Shown here one piece after another: positions 56,341 to 64,000 of a stretch of 64,000 nt of DNA. Both the position numbers and the translations under genes were made by a program. The stretch's first letter is position 1. Every line of letters starts with the position of its first letter. The notes below the pieces were generated by a model, which was given only the letters and a program-made list of their open reading frames with translations, made no database searches and had not been told where the DNA came from. Origin of the DNA: Gigaspora margarita (Eukaryota; Glomeromycota; Glomeromycetes; Diversisporales; Gigasporaceae); NCBI GenBank assembly GCA_009809945.1, contig WTPW01000410.1:4256-68255 (forward strand), given 5' to 3'.

Positions 56341-57559
56341 AATATTTAACTAAATAATATAATTATTTTATAATCTTTTATTTAAAAAATATTAAAATGT
56401 TAAAATTATAATAAAAATTTTGAAAATTTAAAAATAAATAAATTAATTTACTTATAGGTGTAAATATATAAAAAAATCAATTTTGTTAAGTTTTTTTTTT
56501 ACAAATTACAATCTATAACTTTAAGTTTTTTTATTATTATTTATTAAATTTATATAACCTTTTTAAAACAACTGCAGAACAACTGCTAAGATCTTTTTGT
56601 TATAATTTATATTAATTTGTAATCTATTTAAGAACCAAATAAAAACATAGTAAATAGTAAAGGTATGTTAACTTTATATTTTTTGCTTTTTTTGAAACTT
56701 GGGTTTCTTCAAGAATAAATTAATTTTCTAATAAGTAAACCTTCCTTCTATATTAAATAAAAGTTGTAAAGAAGAGAAGTATAGTTATATTAGCTATTAA
56801 ATTGCCTAATAGAACACAAAAATATAAGTAACTTTGTTTTCCAACTATATATTTACTATTTTGTTTATACAAATAAATAAAAATATAGTCACAAGAACAA
56901 AAACTTCATATATTGGAATTTACTAGACTAATTTTAATAATTAAACTACTATTATAACTGGAGATTTCTTTTTTTTTACAACTCTTACTTAATATAGAAG
57001 AGATGTTTACTTACTTAATATAAATAAATTTATCTTTGGAAAAACTTTAGATTTTAAAGAAGATAAAAGCAATAGTAAATTTTTTCACAGTCAACTATAT
57101 TTTTTTCATTAGTTCTTAGGCAGAGTACAAATTAATTTAAATAATCATATTAGAACAACTGCAAAACAACTATAAAAAAATTATATATTCTTTTTCTTGT
57201 TTATATTAATTTACATAATTTCTTTACACAATTGTAAAAAAAAAAATAGAAAATCTTTTATTATATATATTAATTTATATAATTTTTTTAAGGCAATTTA
57301 AAAAACTATAAGAAATTTTTAGAACCTTTTTAAAATTTTTCATTTATTATCATAAGATTTTTAAAATTGTTATTTGGGTTATAGATTATAAATTACTTTT
57401 AGATCAAACAGATCAGAATTCAAAATAAATAATTGTATAACATTGTTATACAAGCCAAAATATAAAGTATAATAAAAAAGTAAATTAAATACTATTTAAT
57501 AAAAATATACAACGGTCACTCTTTCTGATGATCCCTCGAACCAACAATCACCGAACGGA
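56341..57559. other. AT-rich, with one decayed foldback of the 7805 family
   Basis: 56733-56830 (aataagtaaaccttccttct .. aaaagttgtaaag) and 56920-57010 (ttactagactaattttaata .. tttacttacttaat) are inverted remnants of the 7805-8769 arms. No gene is recognised in the rest. Confidence 0.55.
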
Positions 57560-58640
57560 CCTGCAACAACACTTATAGTTAGTAACGTCTACTTTACACG
57601 AGACTTCCTCTATAGCAACTGGAACAAGGAGTTTAGAGTTTGGAGAGTCCTTTGGGCTTTAAGGAATAAGTNAAATAGCGTTGAAAAGAGTTTCCCTTTG
57701 GGTTCGAGACTCCCCGGTAGAAGACTTAGGAACTATCGAAGAAGTAGTTGGTGAAAACCGGAAGCTTTTGTCAAGTATCTGTGGAGTTGTGGCAGAGCAG
57801 AAACAGAAACCTGGTCGACTTTACTATTCTATATAATGCAAACTACTACACTCTCTCTACGTTGGTTCCTTTTTGCCTCCTACTCGGTTTTTTTCCCAAT
57901 TTTTCCAAAAAAGTGGTGATTTTGGCATACCCCCGCTGGAAGATCAACAGTATTTACATCCCGAAATAGAAACTCATGTGCAGAAGTCATGAGAAGTCAC
58001 GTGCTCACGAGACTGCCCAGTGCACGTGGTGTCAGTGAATGACGAAGGTCTAACAGACGGATTCGGAACAGAAATTGGCGATTGGTGGATCTCGCACCTC
58101 TTAGAAGATGTAGGGTTATGTAGTTACTTTCTTCAATGTACATACAGTACTGAGATCTTTTAGATTCGTACTGTATAATTTTTACGAGTTTAGTATAGAC
58201 TTTGACTATACCTATTTAGATTTTCTTTTTTTTCTTTTTATCTTTTCTTTTTCTGTTTGTTTTTATTTCTTTTCTTTCGTTTTCCTTTTTCCCCTCTTTC
58301 TATTCTTTCCCTTTTGTTCTTTTTGTCATTTTCTATTTGTTTTTGTTTTTATATTTCCCTTTTTTTCTTTACGTGCTCGTTGTGAAGAAGCTAAAATTTT
58401 AAGAAAAGAAAGGCGATTTTGATAAGGCATCCAACACCTGTCAGTGATTGACGGATATAACTTGGAGGGTATACTCTGAGACCGGATTGAGACAAATGTT
58501 TGGTATGGCAGATCGCTTTGGGTTGTTGACTTTGTCAATACTTGGAGAGTTTCTTTTAAATAGAACGTTAGTAGTCATTTTGTATTCGTACAAAGGGCAG
58601 ATAGACTGCATAGTTCATAATAAAAAGAGGCAAGATCGCT
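57560..58640 (+). repeat. Dispersed 1-kb repeat with coding look, copy 2
   Basis: Relative of 1915-2830, better preserved and GC-richer. The frame at about 57672-57830 reads ALKRVSLWVRDSPVEDLG, then GENRKLLSSICGVVAEQK, with no stop for about 50 codons. After a pyrimidine-rich stretch at 58200-58370, EEAKILRKERRF follows before a stop. I do not recognise the family. Confidence 0.55.
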
Positions 58641-58829
58641 GAATCAAAAAAAAATAAAAATATACAAAAATTACAATATTAGATAATGGAATAATTAATA
58701 TTCAATATAGTAAAAGAAAACCACAAATCTAATACTGTTAAAATACTATATGCTACTTTATATTTTATTATTTATGCAAATAATTTTATATTTCTCAACT
58801 AATTAATACAGATAAAATAAAATAGTTAA

Positions 58830-59347
58830 GGGTAGAGGATACGTAGATCAATTTTCATATGATATGCATGGCAAATCAAAACCTTATATAGAAAATAAAA
58901 ATATGCCACTGATAAAAATTTTCGAGAACACAATTAATTTTTTTCAAAATTTTATATTTTTGTAGATTAAAATATGCTTTCTAAAGATATAAATTTTAAT
59001 AAACAAATTATTTTAAAAAAGTATACTTGCATATATCATAAAGTTTGCTGCGGTAGCCTCAAATTTGCTGGGTTACACAAAATCGATAATTTTGATTGGC
59101 TAGATCATATGATCATCATATGATTTTTGTAAACAAAAAATCAATACCCAATCTCTAACTACATATTTCTCAGCAAATATCTAACCAATATTAATGATTT
59201 TACTACCATTAGAATCACAAATACCTATTCTACAACTTTTATAATAAATTTTAAAATAGCTTACTTAATAAAATTTTCTTTAATTTTAAAAAGAAAAAAT
59301 TTTTGCCATCAAGTTCATATGAAAAATGATCTACGTATCCTCTACCC
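58830..59347. mobile_element. piggyBac-like MITE (518 bp), TTAA flanks
   Basis: TTAA at 58826-58829 and 59348-59351. The inverted repeats are about 30 bp (gggtagaggatacgtagatc, then a-ttttcatatga). The interior contains the shared module as its complement (gattttactaccattagaat, then tctacaactttt, 59191-59250). Confidence 0.88.
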
Positions 59348-59620
59348 TTAAATAATGAAATATTATAAATTTAAATTAATAAATATTATATATACCAAAA
59401 TATATTACAAAATCTTTCCCGATCATCTGCAAATCCTAAGTAAACAACAAACAATCGGTAGAGAGCACATCCACATACTACGTTTCCAAGATTGTATATA
59501 ACTAATTAATTATTACAAAGCCAATACCCTTGCTCTGTTGACCCAGACACAGAGATTAAACAAACCAGGACTCCCACTACTCACAAAAACACTCCCGTTA
59601 ACGCAAAGTTGTTGCCGACT

Positions 59621-61888
59621 ATGTTGGCAACACTTCCGAATCTAAATGTTGTCCAACAAGATGGTCAACCGCCAGCTGATACCCAACCGATGCAATTAGA
59701 TGTCGAAGAGGATGTCAACACAAATCCAACTAAAAAACAAAAAACAACCCAAGTTATAGACGAAACCACTCCCCCACCCTCCACTACCATTAACGACATG
59801 GATCTCACTCCCACAAATTCTACAGAAAGTGGGGAATGCCCCGAGACCCCGAAAAATCCAGCAATGATGTCATCAAAACAAAACAACAACATAACAGAGC
59901 AAACTCTCCCACGCCCTATGCAATCAGACATAGTTTTCTCACCATCAAACCCATACATCCAGAACTCCCACGATGTAATTTCTCACACTAATCAACATAC
60001 AACAACAGATCGACAACAGCCGCCCGACCAGAATATTCCAGAACAAACTGATAGGGAAAGATTTTTTAACCAATTAGGCAAGGACTGCTTTTTCGACCTA
60101 GACGACCCCTCTTCTGACCTCCTGACCTCTACCTCCGGCAAAAAATATAATAACTTGGTCCTGTCCATGAAAATCGAAACAGCCTCAAATGAGACTATCG
60201 GCAAGGAAGGCCCCTCTACAAAGTTAACATATAGCGAAGTACTCTCGAACTCCCGCACTAATATGAAACTAAGTTTCGAACTAATCGACCCCAATGCAGA
60301 CAATTGGCACGCAATTTCCTCTGCCCGATACACTGAAATGCTAAAAGACCATAAGGCCTACACCCTCTTCGACCTGACCGCCTGGCCCACTGATCAAATT
60401 CTCCTAGCAATGGAAGATCATGAGACCCTCTTAAAATTTGTGGAATACAAACTTTCCACGGCACCCACACAAATTACTATCCCCCATACCATAAATCTGA
60501 AACTCACCTACAGAGACACAGCCTTTTTCCGCACCTTTACCCACAATGTAGCAACACAGCCGCAACATCAAAAAGAATTTTCTTTTCTATTAAATAAAGC
60601 CATAGACCGATACAAAAAAAACTATGACGTTCCCGTTACTACAAAAAATAATCGTAACCAGATATTTTTCGGTCTAAGGAAGAAGATAATCATAGACTTC
60701 TTCTCTAATATGGAATTCTTGGACATGGACGCACACGAGATCACCCAACATCTGCACTACTTATGGGGCTTTGTGAAGATCAAACACAATGAAAAATTCA
60801 AACGTGTTAGAGCAAACATCCGAGAAATTTTGGCAAAACTACTAACCCCTCTCCTGGGCTCCCCCGATGATATACCTACGGAAATGAGCGAACTAATCCC
60901 ATTCCAACTACCAATTACAGACTATCGCTATACTAGACAGAGTGTCAGAGCCCTAAGGAAAATCTTTAGTTTCCAACAACTTCCCGAGGCGTACTTTGCT
61001 AACTCAAGAACCCCATTACCAGAACACCCCAACGACTTAAATGACTCAACAAGAGAGCTGTTTCTGATCACAGACCCACTAGAATTGCGTGATCTATCAC
61101 AATATGTCTGACTTCTAAGAAAATATTACACATTTGAAAGAGTACCTCCCACATACTTCGACGTGCCAGAACCTAAACCCCCACTGCCTGCCACTTCTCA
61201 AGCACTAGACAGTGAAATCGCTCACCTATTCCCTTTCCTGCCAAAAGATGCCACGGACTTTCGTAGACATATAGACATACTAAAGGAATACTATACCTTT
61301 AAGAGAATCCCAAATGACTACATCTGAACCAAACGTAAACTACCTTCTGCTCCCTCAGACCTAAAACTGAGAAATTCTTACAACTTCCCAATAGACAACC
61401 AACAAATTCTACGTGAATTCATAGCCGAAGCAGCCCAGGACCATTTCATACTAGAGCCGCTTCCCATTGTATACACAAACTTGAATCATACTAATAAACC
61501 TGACCTCCCATGGGATCACAGGAAACTAAAAAATGTGGAAATTAAACTCCCAATAACTAGCCCCAAAGATCTAGTCACTGCTGCCCGTAAACTAAGGAAA
61601 CTCTACTTCTTTAGAGCTATACCAGAAAATTGGATAAACATCCCAAAGCGGTCAAAACCCATGAACCTCAAACCAGACCTCCCAACTACTTTAGAAGAAA
61701 TCTTGAAGACCCTTCCTGATCTCTTCCCAGACCACCCTCCAGTGTTACCAATTACCAAATACGAAGAATTCATCCCTACTGTAGATAAACTGAGAACAAA
61801 ATTCTCTTTTGCAAATGTCCCAAACTACATAATTGAACTAACAGATCTCCCCAACCCCAATTGGGAGATTTTTGATTACGAAGATTAA
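59621..61888 (+). pseudogene. LINE ORF1 built from degenerate repeats, two in-frame TGA codons
   Basis: 755 codons from an ATG at 59621 to a TAA at 61886-61888, with TGA at 61109-61111 (SQYV*LLRK) and 61324-61326 (NDYI*TKRK). Residues 1-150 are Pro/Thr/Gln/Asn-rich and probably disordered. The C-terminal half has at least five diverged repeats of about 55-75 residues, each with a LRK.Y.F..(I/L)P..Y(F/I) core: ALRKIFSFQQLPEAYF, LLRKYYTFERVPPTYF, ILKEYYTFKRIPNDYI, KLRKLYFFRAIPENWI and KLRTKFSFANVPNYII. They are often preceded by LP(I/K). No RRM, zinc knuckle or L1-type coiled coil is visible. ORF1 proteins usually bind the element's RNA; that is inferred from position only. The ORF2 ATG follows two bases after the stop. 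Confidence 0.75.
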
Positions 61889-61890
61889 AT

Positions 61891-64000
61891 ATGACTGATA
61901 CAAATACCATAACATCCACACCCCCACCGGGATCACCCATACAACCACCTATAGAAAATTTTTCACTCACTAATGGAATTTCGATTGCTACACATAACAT
62001 ACAAGGTGCAAACAACCAACTTAAATTACAAAATTGGATTGAACATTGCCACGATTCTAACGTACACATAATCGTTTTGACAGAGACTAAATTTACCGAC
62101 CGTAATTCTAACCATACTAACCCCCTCTACTCCTTTTTCTATGCTAACTTCACTCCCTATAATAACGAACAGAGGGCCTCGAGTCTGGGAACCGCGTTGA
62201 TGTTGTACAAGCCCTTGCAACCCTATATCCATGATATAAAAACCTTTGATGGCACTGCACTTTACATCGACTTCTACTTCCCCTCCAACAAGACGAGAAT
62301 CATATCGACTTACTTACCATCAATTACCAATCACCCTAAGTTAAACCAACGTACACAAGAACAACTGGTAAAATGGTTTACGGAAGCCAAGAACAGAAAT
62401 TGGAACGTCCTGCTCCTTGGGGACTTTAACAAAAATCAATGCAGGAACACCAAATTTCTGCTATTTACCAACTTAAATGCCTCCAATGCAATTAGCCTCC
62501 TAGACTTTCATGACATTACCCAACCCACCTGGGTTGGCCCCACCTCATCTAGCCAAATAGATAATATATGGTGTACAAGTGACCTACTGTTAGATCTTGA
62601 CACCCCATCAATACATAATGCCGCTTTCATCACCAATAGCGACCACAGCATAGTTTCAACTATATGGCACATCCAAATTCAAAAACAAAATATCCACAGG
62701 AATAAAAAATGAAGAAGGAAAATATACCAATACNAAAAAATGANNACAGAAAATTGGGAAGAATTCACTAAAGATGTAGACCATTTGGCCACCTCACAGG
62801 AACCACCTCTACCGCCCACAAACCTAGCAGAACTGAACAAACTCTGGCACACCTGGTCCACGTCAATCAAGCGACAAATTAACAAACACATTCCTTTTTC
62901 ATTTACTTTCCCTAAAACCTTCCATGCATTATCACTAAAAGCAACACATCTCCACAACGCTCTAAAAATCTCCAATAAACTCCTCAGAAAATTAACCACC
63001 CCAGCTGTCCTTTCTCTGAGTGATGTCAATAACTCACTGAACAAAATTGCAACTCTGTCAAACCTCCCCGTCCCTACACTAACACAGGACGAGTTGACCA
63101 ATCGGCTCCCTCAAACAATCATAAAACTAAAAAGCATCAAACACACCATATGGCTAGCTAAAAACGCAGAGAAAATGCAAGAACTCAGTAAAAGAATTGA
63201 TGGCTTCGTTAACCGTAGATACAATGACTTCTCCACTAACACAACAAGGATGCTTGACAGTATCTTAAAACGAAAACCCTCACTGGTACGAACGGATAAA
63301 ATCATCTTACCAGACAGGGTCCTAACAGAAAAACAAGAAATCAAAGATCACATACGAAGCCACTTTAAAACCTGGACTAGAACAAACCCCCCTTCAACAG
63401 ATCCAGCCCTCATTAGAGAATAGGAAGACTCATACCAACCGATAAATTCAATTGACGGAAGGATCTACTCTACGATTCTCGATCCTATTTCTCTAGAAGA
63501 ACTAGAAAGCACTATCCAATTTGCGCCCAAAGGGAAAGCTCCTGGCCCCCTCACAATTACAAATGAAGTGTTACAACACCTCCCAACCTCAGCAAAGAGA
63601 AACCTCCTACTAATCCTAAATACCTGCCTACAATTGAATAAAGTACCAAATCAGTGGCTCTGAGCAAACATTTGGCCTATCCCCAAGAAGCGAACTATAA
63701 TTACGACCTCACAACCACACGTCCCATTACACTAATAGATCATACAAGAAAGGTCTTCACTAAAATACCAAACAATAGACTCGCTCCAATCATTATGAAA
63801 AACAATATACTCTCTAGCTATAATTTTGCTGCCTTCACATACCAATCAACCCTCCAACCCATAATCCAGCTCGGCCAGATTCTGGAAGACGCGGTCACTA
63901 ATAAAAGGACCTATGGATCCTCTCACAGGACATGTCGAAAGCTTTCGACTCCGTCCATATTAACACCTTAGCTAGAGCACTCCGAAGAATCAAAATTTCT
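61891..64000 (+). pseudogene. LINE ORF2: AP endonuclease and start of reverse transcriptase
   Basis: ATG at 61891. An APE-type endonuclease (residues about 30-265) has ATHNIQGANN, VLTETKF, LLLGDFNKNQ, SSQIDNIWCTSD and NSDHSIV, so every expected catalytic motif is present. In-frame TGA at 62710-62712 and TAG at 63421-63423 interrupt the linker. The RT begins with FAPKGKAPGPLTI; a TGA lies in NQWL*ANIWPIPKK, and frame changes follow near 63690 and 63900 before LWILSQDMSKAFDSV. A few N (62734-62745) may hide the truth of one stop. The window ends within the RT domain. Confidence 0.9.

Larger units (their letters stand above)
59400..64000 (+). mobile_element. LINE with 5' region, ORF1 and ORF2 (runs off the window)
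   Basis: GC-richer than its surroundings, with many C-ending codons. ORF1 (59621-61888) and ORF2 (from 61891) lie in order, and the 5' leader starts somewhere near 59400. It belongs to the same family as the truncated copy at 33142-36988 (shared KVFTKI..RL and DM(S/F)KAFD in the RT) but is less decayed, so probably younger. Confidence 0.85.

Noticed and set aside
62710..62712. Use of TGA as a sense codon
   Set aside because: Repeated TGA in LINE frames could suggest recoding, but TAG and TAA stops and frame shifts also occur, so ordinary decay explains it better.

Overview
The window looks like a repeat-dominated piece of a very AT-rich filamentous fungal genome. An arbuscular mycorrhizal fungus (Glomeromycotina, Rhizophagus-like) is my best guess. 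The evidence is short GT-AG introns of 57-83 bp, a Helitron with a PIF1-type helicase, RT/RNase H LINEs, a DUF3504/Crypton-type tyrosine recombinase, a LysM effector-like gene and a kelch exon, all in AT-rich DNA. This taxonomic call is inference. I see no host gene that is intact from start to stop. Almost all coding sequence is decayed transposon protein.

Layout. 1-3.6 kb: a T-rich element body, a dispersed 0.9-kb repeat (relative at 57.6-58.6 kb) and a small foldback element. 4.6-11.6 kb: a decayed Helitron on the minus strand (N-terminal/Rep/helicase protein plus a second two-exon gene), split by a 965-bp hAT-like element with a perfect 8-bp target duplication. 11.9-13.8 kb: a 0.89-kb tandem duplication. 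14-21 kb: MITEs, a full-length tRNA-derived SINE and hAT transposase remnants. 22.2 kb: a LysM effector-like gene with one premature stop. 22.7-25.8 kb: minisatellites and palindromes. 26.9 kb: a kelch exon. 28.0-32.5 kb: hAT-like elements and a large foldback, with insertions inside insertions. 33.1-37.0 kb: a 5'-truncated LINE inside a pogo-like MITE. 37.1-41 kb: more MITEs and a second SINE. 42.0-48.7 kb: a nested set, in which a pogo-like MITE holds a tyrosine-recombinase element, which holds a SINE, which holds three hAT-like elements. 49.1-52.3 kb: a 3.2-kb TIR element carrying an unrecognised two-exon gene fragment. 53.6-57 kb: tandem repeats and foldbacks. 58.8-59.3 kb: a piggyBac-like TTAA MITE. 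59.4 kb to the end: a LINE with its 5' region, ORF1 and the start of ORF2.

How it fits together. Many insertions can be dated relative to each other, because an intact sibling copy or the opposite arm of a foldback shows the empty site. Premature stops and lost catalytic residues fall mostly at codons one C-to-T (or G-to-A) change away from the expected codon, which suggests deamination-driven decay. A roughly 70-bp module is shared by MITEs with unrelated termini, and a second AT-rich interior module is shared by another set. These two modules, the nested recombinase locus and the repeat-built LINE ORF1 are the most unusual signals.
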